This document shows positions 19,585 to 28,902 of a DNA stretch of 64,000 nt, in pieces. The DNA is from Streptococcus sp. k-402. Its GTDB lineage: Bacteria; Bacillota; Bacilli; Lactobacillales; Streptococcaceae. The stretch covers positions 68,894 to 132,893 of the forward strand of contig NZ_VMNB01000012.1 in assembly GCF_013277515.1 (NCBI RefSeq). Reading direction: 5' to 3'. The notes beneath the pieces were generated by a model, which saw only the letters and a program-made list of their open reading frames with translations, had not been told where the DNA came from and did not search any database. A program made the translations under genes and the position numbers. Within the stretch, counting starts at the first letter, position 1, and each line of letters opens with the position of its first letter.

Positions 19585-20661
19585 CTATTTTAATTCAAAT
19601 TTCAATTCGGCAGTTGGACGAACCAATCCACGTTCGTGGAGAGTTTCAGCAATCTGAACTGAGTTCCAAGCAGCACCTTTGAGAAGGTTGTCTGAAACAA
19701 CCCACATGTGAATTCCTTTTTCAGCATCCAAGTCTTTACGGATACGACCAACAAAGGTATCACGTGAACCAACTGCATTGATAGCTTGCGGATAGATTTG
19801 ATGAGCTACATCATCTTCAAGAACAGCGCCTGGGAAGGCTGCGATAGCTGCTTTCACTTCTTCTATTGGAGCCACTTCTTTTGTTTCGATGTAAACAGAC
19901 TCAGAGTGAGCTGACAAGACTGGAATACGCACACATGTTGCAGATACTGCAATGCTATCATCTTCCATAATTTTCTTAGTTTCCTTAGTCATCTTCATCT
20001 CTTCGTAAGTGTAATCATTGTCAGTGAAGACATCGATTTGTGGAAGAGCATTAAAAGCGATAGGATAATGTTTCTTATCACCACCTGAGGGCAAGATTTC
20101 CGCATGCAAATCACGTGGGGTTACACCATCATTCAAGACTTCACGAAGTTCACGTTGTGTCTCAAGAATTGCTCCCATACCAGCACCTGAAACGGCTTGG
20201 TAAGTTGAAACAATGATACGGTCCAAGCCCCATTTTTGGCGAACTGGTTCAAGCGCCACCATCATTTGGATTGTTGAACAGTTAGGGCAAGCAATAATCC
20301 CGTTGTGGGCATCAAGTGCATGAGCATTGACTTCTGGAACAACCAAAGGAACATCTGGATTTTGACGGAAGTAAGATGTATTATCAACTACTACCGCTCC
20401 AGATTTAACTGCGTATGGTGCATACTTAGCTGATGTAGAACCACCTGCTGAAAAGAGAGCAATATCAACTCCTTCAAAAGCAGTTTCAGTCGTTTCTTCA
20501 ATCGTAATATCTTGGTCTTTAAATTTCAATGTCTTGCCTGCTGAACGTGCAGAAGCAAGTAAACGAATTTTATCGATTGGAAGTGTTGATTCTTCCAACA
20601 TTTTTATCATCTGAGCTCCGACAGCACCTGTCGCGCCGACTACAGCAACTGTATATCCCAT
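19585..20661 (-). CDS. asd: Aspartate-semialdehyde dehydrogenase
   Basis: Reduces aspartyl phosphate to aspartate semialdehyde with NADPH, feeding lysine, threonine and methionine synthesis. The protein has 358 residues with an N-terminal Rossmann motif [18 protein letters not shown], the active-site cysteine in [13 protein letters not shown] near residue 128, and the catalytic histidine region [12 protein letters not shown]. It has its own promoter at 20707-20734, downstream of the asd RNA terminator. The dapA gene follows in the same direction. Confidence 0.97.
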   Translation of the reverse strand: MGYTVAVVGATGAVGAQMIKMLEESTLPIDKIRLLASARSAGKTLKFKDQDITIEETTETAFEGVDIALFSAGGSTSAKYAPYAVKSGAVVVDNTSYFRQNPDVPLVVPEVNAHALDAHNGIIACPNCSTIQMMVALEPVRQKWGLDRIIVSTYQAVSGAGMGAILETQRELREVLNDGVTPRDLHAEILPSGGDKKHYPIAFNALPQIDVFTDNDYTYEEMKMTKETKKIMEDDSIAVSATCVRIPVLSAHSESVYIETKEVAPIEEVKAAIAAFPGAVLEDDVAHQIYPQAINAVGSRDTFVGRIRKDLDAEKGIHMWVVSDNLLKGAAWNSVQIAETLHERGLVRPTAELKFELK

Positions 20662-20706
20662 AAATAACCTCTTTCGGAATTTTCTAAAAATTTCTATAAT
20701 AGAAGT

Positions 20707-20734
20707 ATTATACTACTTTTTCCATGAATTGCAA
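20707..20734 (-). promoter_or_regulatory. Promoter of asd
   Basis: On the minus strand TTGCAA (20734-20729), a 16-base spacer and TATAAT (20712-20707), about 45 bases before the asd start. It is downstream of the terminator of the asd RNA, so asd does not need readthrough from that RNA. Confidence 0.7.
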
Positions 20735-20760
20735 AGCTTTTTCATCATTTTTTGAAAAAT

Positions 20761-20902
20761 AAAAATCCCCAGTCGCTAGACTAGGGACTAAGAGGCATCT
20801 TCATGTGATGAGCAGGTTCACACAACTCATCAAGGTCCGCTCCTGCGTTATGACCTCCTTATGCTCAATAGTAGTCCGAAGACTACCTATCGACTCATCG
20901 CA
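20761..20902 (-). ncRNA. asd RNA motif (structured RNA upstream of asd)
   Basis: A roughly 140-base structured RNA upstream of asd. On the minus strand it starts about GATGCGATGAGTCGATAG, includes the strong hairpin TAGGTAGTCTTCGGACTACTA, and continues with AAGGAGGTCATAACGCAGG and GAGCGGACC. It ends in a terminator hairpin AGTCCCTAGTC / GACTGGGGAT followed by a T-run. The position, size and lineage fit the asd RNA motif described from lactic acid bacteria. A strong promoter (TTGACA/TAATAT) at 20909-20937 precedes it. Because asd has its own promoter downstream, this may be an independent small RNA rather than a cis riboswitch. The family name comes from memory of the motif and its gene context. 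Confidence 0.65.
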
Positions 20903-20908
20903 TCTATT

Positions 20909-20937
20909 ATATTACTAGAGATAATTGGTTTTGTCAA
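20909..20937 (-). promoter_or_regulatory. Promoter of the asd RNA
   Basis: TTGACA (20937-20932), 17 bases, TAATAT (20914-20909); predicted start near 20902. An overlapping TATAAT lies at 20911-20906. Confidence 0.7.
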
Positions 20938-21001
20938 TAATAAATTTTTGCAGTATGACTTTTATTATACAAAAGTCAGAATTTTTTCTCGCGAGCATAA
21001 G

Positions 21002-21027
21002 AAAAAACTCTCGTATTCAAGAGTTTC
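21002..21027 (-). terminator. Terminator after tRNA-Thr
   Basis: On the minus strand AACTCT, loop TGAATACG, AGAGTT and a T-run, starting 14 bases after the tRNA. Confidence 0.75.
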
Positions 21028-21040
21028 CCTATACATATCA

Positions 21041-21113
21041 TGCTAATTGCCGGGATTGAACCGGCGACCTCATCCTTACCATGGATGCGCTCTGCCAACT
21101 GAGCTAAATCAGC
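21041..21113 (-). tRNA. tRNA-Thr (anticodon GGT)
   Basis: A 73-base cloverleaf with acceptor arm GCTGATT / AATTAGC, D-arm region TAGCTCAGTTGGCAGAGC, anticodon stem CATCC/GGATG with loop ATGGTAA (anticodon GGT), and T-arm CGCCGGTTCAATCCCGGC. Discriminator base is A. CCA is not encoded. It is a single gene with its own terminator. Confidence 0.95.
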
Positions 21114-21212
21114 TTACTTAAGAAGTATACTATAATCAGAAAAACTTGTCAAGTTTCCTTAGAAATTTTCTATAAGAAAAAGCCAGGTAAAGGCTACCTA
21201 GCTTATCTTCTT

Positions 21213-21722
21213 CTATTTACTTAAATCAATTCGACGACCAATTTTACCGATAATAATCGCTCCAATAATCAATGAGGCAAATTCACCGATACCTGTTGTA
21301 AACCAAGTAAGGAAAAATGGTAATTCTGCTACAATATTTAACTCTGCAGCGATAGTAAACATGGAAATTGAAAAGAGGATTGAAAAGAAGAAATGATCTT
21401 TTCGAATCAATCCGTTAAAGAGGTAATCCTTGCTATATTTTGCAAAAAGCCAAACACCTAAACTGAGGAATACCAAGGTTGATCCGCCACCAACAAAGAC
21501 ATCTAGCAGTCCGAAGCTAAAGAAATTAGCAATCATACAACCGATGGTAACTCCGATGATGTACTTAGGATTGTAAAAAGCCATAAAGTTCATCATTTCT
21601 GAAATACGGAACTGATAAGCACCATAGCTAATGGCATTTAGGGGCGGTGTGACAGTCAAAACGACATAGATAGCAGCAACGATTGCAATGTCTGCAACAT
21701 CACGAATAGTTAATTTTTTCAT
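21213..21722 (-). CDS. queT: QueT, S-component of a queuosine-precursor ECF transporter
   Basis: A 169-residue membrane protein that binds a queuosine precursor for an energy-coupling-factor transporter. It starts MKKLTIRDVADIAIVAAIYV and has the family-typical VLTVTPPLNAISYGAYQFRI and MMNFMAFYNPKYIIGV segments with about five to six membrane helices. A preQ1-II riboswitch sits directly upstream and its ribosome-binding site overlaps the riboswitch pseudoknot, which supports the function. The shared EcfA/EcfT module is not in this window. Confidence in the family is high because of the riboswitch. Confidence 0.92.
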   Translation of the reverse strand: MKKLTIRDVADIAIVAAIYVVLTVTPPLNAISYGAYQFRISEMMNFMAFYNPKYIIGVTIGCMIANFFSFGLLDVFVGGGSTLVFLSLGVWLFAKYSKDYLFNGLIRKDHFFFSILFSISMFTIAAELNIVAELPFFLTWFTTGIGEFASLIIGAIIIGKIGRRIDLSK

Positions 21723-21726
21723 CTTT

Positions 21727-21785
21727 TCTCCTTTAGCGGGTTGTCCGCGTAAAATATGCTTGGTGAAAGAAGCTAAGCACCAAGG
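21727..21785 (-). promoter_or_regulatory. preQ1-II riboswitch
   Basis: The minus strand reads CTTGGTGCTTAGCTTCTTTC, ACCAAGCATATTTTACGCGG and ACAACCCGCTAAAGGAG. This matches the preQ1-II (COG4708) consensus: the CTTGGTG/CACCAAG stem, the ACGCGG/CCGC pairing, and a ribosome-binding site AAAGGAG at the 3' end that can be sequestered on ligand binding. It lies immediately before queT. Confidence 0.93.
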
Positions 21786-21806
21786 GTTGCTTTATTCAAC
21801 CTTACT

Positions 21807-21839
21807 AGTATAGCACAATAGCCTGCTTTATGCTATACT
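21807..21839. promoter_or_regulatory. Divergent queT/gtrA extended -10 promoters forming an inverted repeat
   Basis: AGTATAGCA (21807-21815) and TGCTATACT (21831-21839) are perfect 9-base inverted repeats separated by 15 bases. Each contains an extended -10 element TGCTATACT, the left one pointing to queT and the right one to gtrA. No good -35 elements are visible. The right -10 ends only six bases before the gtrA ATG. Confidence 0.7.
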
Positions 21840-21845
21840 TAAAAC

Positions 21846-22277
21846 ATGAAAATTCCTATTCAAAAATTTTTTAACAATGAAATCTTAGCCTATCTCTTTT
21901 TTGGCCTTGCAACAACTCTAGTTTCGATTCTCTCACGATTGGTCATTTATCAACTAAGTCATCAGGAACTCCTTGCTACTGCCTTAGCAAATATATTTGG
22001 TATCCTCTTTGCCTTTATCACAAATGATAGGATTGTATTTAAGCAAGCAAGGAAGAATCGCCTTATCCGTTTATTGAAATTTTCTCTTGCTCGCCTTTCT
22101 ACTTTTCTGTTAGATTTGCTCTTTACTTTTCTGTTTGTAACTCATTTTCCTCACATCATAGGTCAATTCGTAAATGAAAACATTGATAAGATAAATGCTA
22201 TTGAAACAATAATTGCACAAATACTCATTATTATCATCAATTATATCTTGAGCAAGATCTATATTTTTAGAAAATAA
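21846..22277 (+). CDS. GtrA-family membrane protein
   Basis: A 143-residue protein with four membrane helices of the GtrA/DPMS-like family, proposed to help move lipid-linked sugars (undecaprenyl-phosphate glucose) across the membrane or to act in cell-surface glycan synthesis. It starts MKIPIQKFFNNEILAYLFFG and shows the family-typical ANIFGILFAFITNDRIVF, then FSLARLSTFLLDLLFTFLFV. There is no ribosome-binding site upstream. The -10 box ends six bases before the ATG, so the mRNA is predicted to be leaderless. No partner glycosyltransferase is adjacent. Confidence 0.85.
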   Translation: MKIPIQKFFNNEILAYLFFGLATTLVSILSRLVIYQLSHQELLATALANIFGILFAFITNDRIVFKQARKNRLIRLLKFSLARLSTFLLDLLFTFLFVTHFPHIIGQFVNENIDKINAIETIIAQILIIIINYILSKIYIFRK

Positions 22278-22300
22278 TGTTCCATTTATGAGCCTTTTAA

Positions 22301-22329
22301 TTGCCTTCTATAATGATTTAGGATACAAT
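22301..22329 (+). promoter_or_regulatory. Promoter of mscL
   Basis: TTGCCT (22301-22306), 17-base spacer, TACAAT (22324-22329), 29 bases before the mscL ATG. Confidence 0.6.
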
Positions 22330-22358
22330 GAAACACGAAATATTGAAAGGAAAACAGT

Positions 22359-22736
22359 ATGTTAAAAAATCTAAAATCATTCTTGCTTCGAGGAAATGTT
22401 ATTGACCTTGCTGTCGGTGTTGTCATTGCCTCTGCTTTTGGTGCTATCGTTACTTCACTTGTAAACGACATTATCACTCCTCTTATTTTAAATCCCGCTT
22501 TGAAAGCTGCTAAAGTCGAACGTATCGCTCAACTTTCTTGGCATGGAGTCGGCTATGGTAACTTTTTAAGTGCTATTATCAATTTTATCTTTGTCGGTAC
22601 CGCCCTCTTCTTTATTATCAAGGGTATTGAAAAAGCACAGAAACTCACTGGTATAAAGGAAGAAAAAACTGACGAAAAAAAACCAACCGAATTGGAAGTC
22701 CTTCAAGAAATAAAAGCACTTTTGGAGAAAAAATAA
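22359..22736 (+). CDS. mscL: Large-conductance mechanosensitive channel
   Basis: MscL opens under membrane tension and protects cells from hypo-osmotic shock. The 125 residues begin MLKNLKSFLLRGNVIDLAVG, the conserved amphipathic helix and TM1 region, followed by VVIASAFGAIVTSLVNDII and a second helix SAIINFIFVGTALFFIIKGI. The C-terminal helix ends in charged residues (EVLQEIKALLEKK). The start follows AAAGGAAAAC. A bidirectional terminator lies seven bases past the stop. Confidence 0.97.
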   Translation: MLKNLKSFLLRGNVIDLAVGVVIASAFGAIVTSLVNDIITPLILNPALKAAKVERIAQLSWHGVGYGNFLSAIINFIFVGTALFFIIKGIEKAQKLTGIKEEKTDEKKPTELEVLQEIKALLEKK

Positions 22737-22742
22737 TCGATT

Positions 22743-22775
22743 AAAAGGATCTAGCGCAAAGCTAAATCCTTTTTT
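22743..22775. terminator. Bidirectional terminator between mscL and hemH
   Basis: AAAAGGATCTAGC / GCTAAATCCTTTTTT hairpin with loop GCAAA; T-runs suit both convergent genes. Confidence 0.8.
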
Positions 22776-22777
22776 CT

Positions 22778-23872
22778 TTACTCTTTGGGTAACTTGCCTG
22801 CTTTCTCAAGCATTTTCTTAATCAGATAAGGCATCTTAACATTTTCCCGACCTTTTTTCTCAATCAGTTTTTTCACAAATTCTGGCATTTGTAAATCTTC
22901 AGATTCAGCCAAAATGTTTTTCGTCTCGTCTGAAGGAACTAATTCATCAAAGGTTTCTTCTTCCGGGAGAAATTCCTTAAACTCTTGATGTTCATTGGCT
23001 CTGACTGTATTGACCAAGGCATCAATTAAACGAGAATCCGTATTTGGCATTGGTAGGCGATGGTAGTTGACACCCAATTCCTGACATAAGTCATAACATT
23101 CCACATCATTATCAAACAAGACCTCAATATGCTCGCTAATGAAGCTGATAGGAACAAAAATATAATGGTCTGGATGTTCTGTCTGTTCTCTGAGATACTC
23201 CAAAACATCTGGCTTAATCCATGGAATCCCAATATCACTCTCACTCTGCCAAGTATTGGTATATTGTTCAGAACTCAAGCCTAGTTTTTCAGCAACTAAC
23301 TTGCTATTTTCAAAAATTTGATCGATATAAGGATCGCCAAAATCCAAGGCAAAAATGGGCACACTGTGGGCTGAAAAGATGACTTTAAAGCTATCCTGCT
23401 TTACTTCTTCCTTTAAAATCTTAGCAATTTCATCTGCCCAATAGTTTAAGAGCGCTTCTTCCTGATACCAGTCCTTAATGACCAAAAATTGAATTTGCTT
23501 GCTTTCTAAAAATTTCTCATAACCCATGATAGAGTAGAAAGAATAATGGGGCTCCAAAATCAAGCAAATACACTGTTCAATGCCGTCTGCTTCCATCTGA
23601 CCAATCACATCTGTAATAAAAGGTCTGGAAAATTTATTGGCAAAATAGACACTATATTCATTCCCCAGCCTAGCTTCTACCAAGGCAACCTCTTCACGGG
23701 TAATTTTTTGCAGAGGAGTACCTCCAATTCGCACATAATTATCATAAAGAGTTTGAATCTCATGGTCTTGAGGTCTCACTCCACGACGAATATTTGTGAA
23801 AAAATCAGCTACACCTTCAAAGGTAATCTCTTCTGGTGAACCAAAGGTCATCATTAAAATTGCTTTTTTCAT
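22778..23872 (-). CDS. hemH: Ferrochelatase (coproporphyrin III type)
   Basis: Inserts ferrous iron into a porphyrin. The 364-residue protein starts [20 protein letters not shown] and contains the metal-site histidine in [19 protein letters not shown] and the second acidic site in [21 protein letters not shown]. Both are family hallmarks. Gram-positive members act on coproporphyrin III (CpfC). Streptococci generally lack the rest of heme biosynthesis, and no other heme gene is visible here, so its role is unclear; it may handle imported porphyrin or remove iron. It has no obvious operon partner. Confidence 0.92.
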   Translation of the reverse strand: MKKAILMMTFGSPEEITFEGVADFFTNIRRGVRPQDHEIQTLYDNYVRIGGTPLQKITREEVALVEARLGNEYSVYFANKFSRPFITDVIGQMEADGIEQCICLILEPHYSFYSIMGYEKFLESKQIQFLVIKDWYQEEALLNYWADEIAKILKEEVKQDSFKVIFSAHSVPIFALDFGDPYIDQIFENSKLVAEKLGLSSEQYTNTWQSESDIGIPWIKPDVLEYLREQTEHPDHYIFVPISFISEHIEVLFDNDVECYDLCQELGVNYHRLPMPNTDSRLIDALVNTVRANEHQEFKEFLPEEETFDELVPSDETKNILAESEDLQMPEFVKKLIEKKGRENVKMPYLIKKMLEKAGKLPKE

Positions 23873-24025
23873 AATCGATTCCTTGTGATGTTTTTATCAA
23901 GTTTATTTTATCATGAATCCACTGATAAGTAAACGCTAACATAGCAGATTGCCCTAACTTCTGTCTTTTGTTTTTCTCTCTTTTCTATGATACAATGGAA
24001 AAAATGAATTCAAAAGGAGTTTTTT

Positions 24026-25249
24026 ATGACTTATCCAAATCTCTTGGACCGCTTTTTAACCTACGTTAAGGTCAACACGCGCTCTGATGAACACTCTACT
24101 ACTACTCCAAGTACACAGAGTCAGGTTGACTTTGCAACCAATGTTCTTATTCCTGAAATGAAACGTGTTGGACTGCAAAATGTCTACTACCTTCCGAATG
24201 GTTTTGCTATTGGAACCTTGCCAGCTAACGATCCATCTTTAACACGTAAAATTGGCTTCATCTCCCACATGGATACTGCTGATTTTAATGCCGAAGGAGT
24301 TAATCCTCAGGTAATTGAAAACTACGATGGTGGTGTGATTGAACTAGGGAATTCTGGTTTCAAACTCGATCCAGCCGACTTCAAGAGTCTTGAGAAATAT
24401 CCAGGACAAACGCTCATCACAACCGATGGAACAACCTTGCTGGGGGCTGATGACAAGTCAGGAATTGCTGAAATTATGACAGCCATTGAATATCTGACTG
24501 CCCACCCTGAAATCAAACACTGTGAAATTCGTGTTGGTTTTGGTCCAGATGAAGAAATCGGTGTTGGTGCTAATCAATTTGATGCAGAAGATTTTGATGT
24601 GGATTTTGCCTACACAGTTGATGGTGGCCCACTAGGTGAACTTCAGTACGAGACCTTTTCAGCAGCGGGTGCTGAATTGCATTTCCAAGGACGTAATGTC
24701 CACCCTGGTACTGCCAAAGGGCAAATGGTCAACGCCCTTCAGCTAGCAATTGATTTTCACAATCAACTTCCAGAAAAGGACAGACCTGAGTTAACGGATG
24801 GTTACCAAGGTTTCTATCATCTAATGGATGTAACAGGTAGCGTTGAGGAGGCAAGTGCTAGCTACATCATTCGTGATTTTGAAAAAGATGCCTTTGCAGC
24901 GCGTAAAGCAACTATGAAGTCTATCGCTGATAAGATGAATCAAGAACTTGGTAGCGACCGTGTCACCCTCAACTTGACAGACCAGTACTACAATATGAAA
25001 GAAGTCATTGAAAAAGATATGACTCCAATTACCATTGCTAAAGCCGTTATGGAAGATCTGGGTATCACTCCTATTATCGAACCAATTCGTGGAGGGACAG
25101 ACGGCTCTAAGATTTCCTTTATGGGAATCCCAACCCCTAATATCTTTGCTGGCGGCGAGAATATGCACGGTCGTTTTGAATACGTCAGCCTTCAGACTAT
25201 GGAACGTGCAGTTGATACCATCATTGGCATCGTAGCTTATAAAGACTAA
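24026..25249 (+). CDS. pepT: Peptidase T (tripeptidase)
   Basis: PepT is a cytoplasmic M20-family zinc aminopeptidase that releases N-terminal residues from tripeptides. The 407 residues match the family. The zinc histidine and aspartate lie in [16 protein letters not shown] near residue 78, the second aspartate in [16 protein letters not shown] near 140, the glutamate pair in [12 protein letters not shown] near 175, and the late [19 protein letters not shown], then [12 protein letters not shown]. The start follows AAAAGGAG by six bases. A strong terminator follows. Confidence 0.96.
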   Translation: MTYPNLLDRFLTYVKVNTRSDEHSTTTPSTQSQVDFATNVLIPEMKRVGLQNVYYLPNGFAIGTLPANDPSLTRKIGFISHMDTADFNAEGVNPQVIENYDGGVIELGNSGFKLDPADFKSLEKYPGQTLITTDGTTLLGADDKSGIAEIMTAIEYLTAHPEIKHCEIRVGFGPDEEIGVGANQFDAEDFDVDFAYTVDGGPLGELQYETFSAAGAELHFQGRNVHPGTAKGQMVNALQLAIDFHNQLPEKDRPELTDGYQGFYHLMDVTGSVEEASASYIIRDFEKDAFAARKATMKSIADKMNQELGSDRVTLNLTDQYYNMKEVIEKDMTPITIAKAVMEDLGITPIIEPIRGGTDGSKISFMGIPTPNIFAGGENMHGRFEYVSLQTMERAVDTIIGIVAYKD

Positions 25250-25306
25250 AAATAGGCTGGACAAAAACTAAATTTTAAGAGAAAATGAAGTAAATCTTCA
25301 CACAAT

Positions 25307-25354
25307 AAAACGCATAGTATCAAGGTTTTCGGCTCCTGATACTGTGCGTTTTTT
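25307..25354. terminator. Strong terminator between pepT and pta
   Basis: Arms AAAACGCATAGTATCA and TGATACTGTGCGTTTT (one mismatch) with a 14-base loop and a T-run; it can serve both convergent genes. Confidence 0.85.
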
Positions 25355-25389
25355 AATTATAAATGCGAATTATTTAGTAGCACTTCTCT

Positions 25390-26364
25390 TTATTGATGAA
25401 CTGCTTGAGCTGCTGTGATGAGGGTCAACTTGTAAACATCATCTGCATTACATCCACGAGAAAGATCATTAACTGGCTTGTTTAAACCTTGCAAAACAGG
25501 TCCTACAGCCGCAAAGCCACCCAGGCGTTCAGCCATCTTGTAACCGATATTTCCTGCCTCGATACCTGGGAAGATGAAGACATTTGCTTGACCAGCTACT
25601 GTACTTCCCGGAGCTTTCAGAGCTGCAGTTTCGGGAACAAAGGCCGCATCAAATTGCAACTCACCATCGATTTCAAGGTCAGGACGCAAGTCGTGAGCAA
25701 TTTTAGTTGCTTCAACGACCTTATCAACGCTTTCACCAAACCCTGAACCTTTAGTAGAATAGCTCAACATGGCAATTTTAGGTTCGATGCCAAACATCTT
25801 AGCTGTGATTGCTGAGTTGATGGCAATTTCAGCCAAAGCTTCTGCATCTGGATTGATGTTGATAGCACAGTCTCCAAATAGGTAACGTTCAGAGCCACGA
25901 ACCATGAGGAAGGCTCCTGAAGTACGAGTCACATTTGGACGAGTTTTGATGATTTGTAGGGCTGGGCGAACTGTTGAAGCTGTTGAGTGAATCGCACCTG
26001 ATACCATTCCATCAACCAAGCCCAAGTAAACCAACATAACACCAAAGTAGTTGACATCTTCAACCAAAACCTTGCGTGCATCTTCTTCAGATATTTTGCC
26101 CTTGCGACGCTCTACCAAGGCAGCAACCATTTCTTCAAATTGAGGATAATGTTGAGGGTCAATGACTTCATAACCATCCATGATCCCTTCAATTTCAAGA
26201 TAAATTTTAATTTTTTCAGGATTTCCAAGCAAAACAGGAATCACTTCTGTTTCTTTTACCAAGCGTTTAGTCGCTTGCAGAATACGAGGTTCTTCCCCTT
26301 CAGGGAGAACGATACGAGCATTTTTACCAACTAGGTTGGCTTTTAGACTTTCAAAAACTTCCAT
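25390..26364 (-). CDS. pta: Phosphate acetyltransferase
   Basis: Converts acetyl-CoA and phosphate to acetyl phosphate and CoA, the step before acetate kinase. The 324-residue protein starts MEVFESLKANLVGKNARIVL and includes the PTA signatures VSGAIHSTASTVRPALQII, AIAEIAIN-type region EALAEIAINSAITAKMFGI, and the late FPGIEAGNIGYKMAERLGG. It is the short single-domain form typical of Firmicutes. The start follows AGGAGAAAACTC. It lies 43 bases downstream of rluD and may be cotranscribed with the relQ-nadK-rluD group. Confidence 0.95.
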   Translation of the reverse strand: MEVFESLKANLVGKNARIVLPEGEEPRILQATKRLVKETEVIPVLLGNPEKIKIYLEIEGIMDGYEVIDPQHYPQFEEMVAALVERRKGKISEEDARKVLVEDVNYFGVMLVYLGLVDGMVSGAIHSTASTVRPALQIIKTRPNVTRTSGAFLMVRGSERYLFGDCAININPDAEALAEIAINSAITAKMFGIEPKIAMLSYSTKGSGFGESVDKVVEATKIAHDLRPDLEIDGELQFDAAFVPETAALKAPGSTVAGQANVFIFPGIEAGNIGYKMAERLGGFAAVGPVLQGLNKPVNDLSRGCNADDVYKLTLITAAQAVHQ

Positions 26365-26407
26365 GAGTTTTCTCCTTTAGAATAATAATTATACTCTGAA
26401 TCAGTTT

Positions 26408-27304
26408 TTATAGAGTATTAGTTGATAACTGGATAATAAGGTTACTGAAATCATCCGGCAAGGGACTGTCTAACTGCAAGTCCTGCTCTAAAAATGGATG
26501 ATAAAAATTTAAGGAATGGCAATGCAGAGCCTGACGTTGAATGCCATCGTCCAGACTACCACCATACAAGTCATCTCCCAACAAAGGAAAACCAATATGA
26601 GAAAAATGGACTCGGATTTGGTGGGTTCGTCCAGTATGCAGGCGAATATCTACCAAATGAATATTCCCATAAGATGCTACAATCTTGTAGGAAGTATGGG
26701 CATACTTTCCACCTTTAGCCACCCGTCTGGTAATAATGGAGTCTTCATCACGCGCAATCGGAGCAATAATTTCCCCCTCTGACTCTAAGTATCCATCACC
26801 TTTAACCAAAGCAAAATAGCGTTTTTCAATAGACTTTTTCTGCAACTGCTTGTCTAATCGTGCGTGGGCATAGCCGTGCTTGGCAAAGAGCATCAAGCCA
26901 GAAGTATCTCTATCAAGCCTGGTCACAATGTGAACCTGCTGATTTTCATAGTTTTGCTTGACATAGTAACCCTTGATAAAATTAGCGATTGTATTGGAGT
27001 GGTTGACACTAGGAATAGAAGCCACTCCATAGGGTTTGTTCAAGACTAGAAAATGATCATCCTCATAGAGAATATCCAGTGGGCGCTCGATAGCTTCTAG
27101 AGTTTCAAAGCCTTCCTCAGCGGGAATATCGATGACAACTCGGTCTCCAATATCCAACAGATAAGTTGCATTTTGAGGTTGGTCATTGACCAGAATAGCT
27201 CCGCCTCGAAACTTAATCTTGGCCAGAAGCCCCTTAGAAACCTCGTGCTTTTTTAAGAAAGTCTTAACCTTGACATGTTCATCTACGATAAATTCAAACC
27301 TCAT
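26408..27304 (-). CDS. RluD-family 23S rRNA or tRNA pseudouridine synthase
   Basis: A 298-residue RluA/RluD-type pseudouridine synthase. An N-terminal S4-like segment precedes the catalytic [18 protein letters not shown] with the essential aspartate, and the C-terminal [20 protein letters not shown] motif is present. The ATG overlaps the nadK stop by four bases. The RNA target cannot be assigned from the sequence; RluD-like enzymes next to nadK and relQ are conserved in Firmicutes. Confidence 0.92.
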   Translation of the reverse strand: MRFEFIVDEHVKVKTFLKKHEVSKGLLAKIKFRGGAILVNDQPQNATYLLDIGDRVVIDIPAEEGFETLEAIERPLDILYEDDHFLVLNKPYGVASIPSVNHSNTIANFIKGYYVKQNYENQQVHIVTRLDRDTSGLMLFAKHGYAHARLDKQLQKKSIEKRYFALVKGDGYLESEGEIIAPIARDEDSIITRRVAKGGKYAHTSYKIVASYGNIHLVDIRLHTGRTHQIRVHFSHIGFPLLGDDLYGGSLDDGIQRQALHCHSLNFYHPFLEQDLQLDSPLPDDFSNLIIQLSTNTL

Positions 27305-28119
27305 TCGTCCACCTCGCCGATAAAAGCGTCCTTAACGCGGTTCCAGAAGCTGGTATGGCTAGGAGTCGCGACAAAGTGAATCTTATGATGATCAATTTGA
27401 TACTCGATTCGCTCGATACTACGAAAAGAATAAACGCTATTGTCAACCGAAATGGTGTGGTAATCGTTTCTTGTTGGAATGAGTTCAATCTTATCCTTCT
27501 TAGGCACAATAATGGAAGAGCCCAGCGTTCGATAGACACGATTATTGAGGCTGGCAATTTCCGTCAACTGAAGAGCTTCAATGGTAGGATGTAACACTGC
27601 ACCGCCAAGAGACTTGTTATAAGCCGTACTACCAGTCGGCGTTGAAACTGTTAAGCCATCTCCGCGAAAACGTTCAAAGGGAACACCATTGATGACAATA
27701 TCTGCCACCATGGTTCGATCGGATCTGCGAATGCTGGCTTCGTTGAGGGCACGAAAAATCTTGACCTCTCCATTTTCAAGAAAGACCTTCACATTTAGAA
27801 CAGGGTAAGAGACTCTTGCTCCGGTATCTAGCTGCAAATTAGTCACTAGCTTATCCAACTCAAAATCACGGTAGTCCGTATAGAAGCCCAAATGTCCAGT
27901 ATGAACACCGATAAATCGTACCTTGTCAAGTTGATTTTCATACTTATGAAAAGCTGATAAGAGCATGCCATCCCCACCAATGGAAATAACAATATCCGGA
28001 TTGGTATCATTGAGTATAAACTGATTTCTCTTCAAACGATCTCGCAATTCATACAAAACCCTTTGACTCTGTGGTTTTCTATTAGCTATCAGGTCAATTC
28101 GTTTACCTGTATTCTTCAT
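27301..28119 (-). CDS. nadK: NAD kinase
   Basis: Phosphorylates NAD to NADP with ATP. From the ATG at 28119 it has 272 residues ([17 protein letters not shown]), a length I recall for streptococcal NadK. A GTG four codons earlier is possible but sits too close to the AGGAAA stretch. The catalytic GGDGM motif is in [16 protein letters not shown], and the substrate segment is in [20 protein letters not shown]. The start lies inside the last codons of relQ (17-base overlap), so the two are translationally coupled. Confidence 0.95.
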   Translation of the reverse strand: MKNTGKRIDLIANRKPQSQRVLYELRDRLKRNQFILNDTNPDIVISIGGDGMLLSAFHKYENQLDKVRFIGVHTGHLGFYTDYRDFELDKLVTNLQLDTGARVSYPVLNVKVFLENGEVKIFRALNEASIRRSDRTMVADIVINGVPFERFRGDGLTVSTPTGSTAYNKSLGGAVLHPTIEALQLTEIASLNNRVYRTLGSSIIVPKKDKIELIPTRNDYHTISVDNSVYSFRSIERIEYQIDHHKIHFVATPSHTSFWNRVKDAFIGEVDE

Positions 28120-28774
28120 CTGTATCGTCACTGTTTCCTACACCATCATTTAATTTTCTACTCAAAGGATCAAAAAGTGCCTGGGCTTCTTGGATATCAT
28201 CACGAATTTTGCCCATTTCTTCATCCAACTGATGGGCAATCTTGGCCGTGATTTCCAGTCGCTTCTTAATCTCCTCTGGGAAATCCCCTTGGTACTTGTA
28301 GTTGAGAGAATGTTCTATCGTTGCCCAGAAATTCATGGCCAAGGTACGAATTTGAATTTCTGCCAAAATAATCTTGGCTCCATTGATGGTGTCAACCATA
28401 TATTCTACTACCACATGATAGGAACGGTAGCCTGAAGCCTTTCGATGAGTAATGTAATCTCGCTCCTGTATGATTCGCATATCCTGTCGTTTACGCAAAA
28501 TCTCCACTACTTCCTTGACGTCATCTACAAACTGAACCATCACACGCAAACCAGCAATATCCTGCAAATCGTGTTCCAAGGTCGCATAGGTAATGCCACG
28601 ACGAGCCATTTTTTCCTTGATACTCTCAATTGGCTTGACTCGACCAGTCACAAACTCAATCGGAGAATGCTTATTTTGCTTGCGATATTGCTTCCGAATA
28701 CCACGAAGTTTAATCTTTAACTCACCAACAGCTTGAATGTAAGGATCTAGAAATTCTTCCCATTCTAAGGTCAT
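28103..28774 (-). CDS. relQ: Small alarmone synthetase RelQ (GTP pyrophosphokinase)
   Basis: RelQ makes (p)ppGpp from ATP and GTP or GDP. The 223 residues contain the synthetase domain only: [20 protein letters not shown], the catalytic [14 protein letters not shown], and [15 protein letters not shown], then [20 protein letters not shown]. There is no HD hydrolase, TGS or ACT domain, as usual for small alarmone synthetases. It is the first gene of the relQ-nadK-rluD group; the ATG follows GGGAGAATAT. It is divergent from the CYTH gene. Confidence 0.93.
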   Translation of the reverse strand: MTLEWEEFLDPYIQAVGELKIKLRGIRKQYRKQNKHSPIEFVTGRVKPIESIKEKMARRGITYATLEHDLQDIAGLRVMVQFVDDVKEVVEILRKRQDMRIIQERDYITHRKASGYRSYHVVVEYMVDTINGAKIILAEIQIRTLAMNFWATIEHSLNYKYQGDFPEEIKKRLEITAKIAHQLDEEMGKIRDDIQEAQALFDPLSRKLNDGVGNSDDTDEEYR

Positions 28775-28902
28775 ATATTCTCCCTTGTTTTCATATTATC
28801 CTTCAAAAATATCTTTGATTTTTTCTCCAGATTCATATACAATAAATACAATGCTTATTATACCATAAATCCGCTTTCAACGATAAAGAAAAGGTAAGAA
28901 AA

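Noticed and set aside
20761..20902. Lysine riboswitch or T-box upstream of asd-dapA
   Set aside because: The lysine-box core motifs and the T-box GGGTGGNACC sequence are absent, while the position and hairpins fit the asd RNA motif.
20861..21046. 61-codon plus-strand ORF
   Set aside because: It runs antisense through the asd RNA and its promoter and into the tRNA terminator; no ribosome-binding site or protein-like features.
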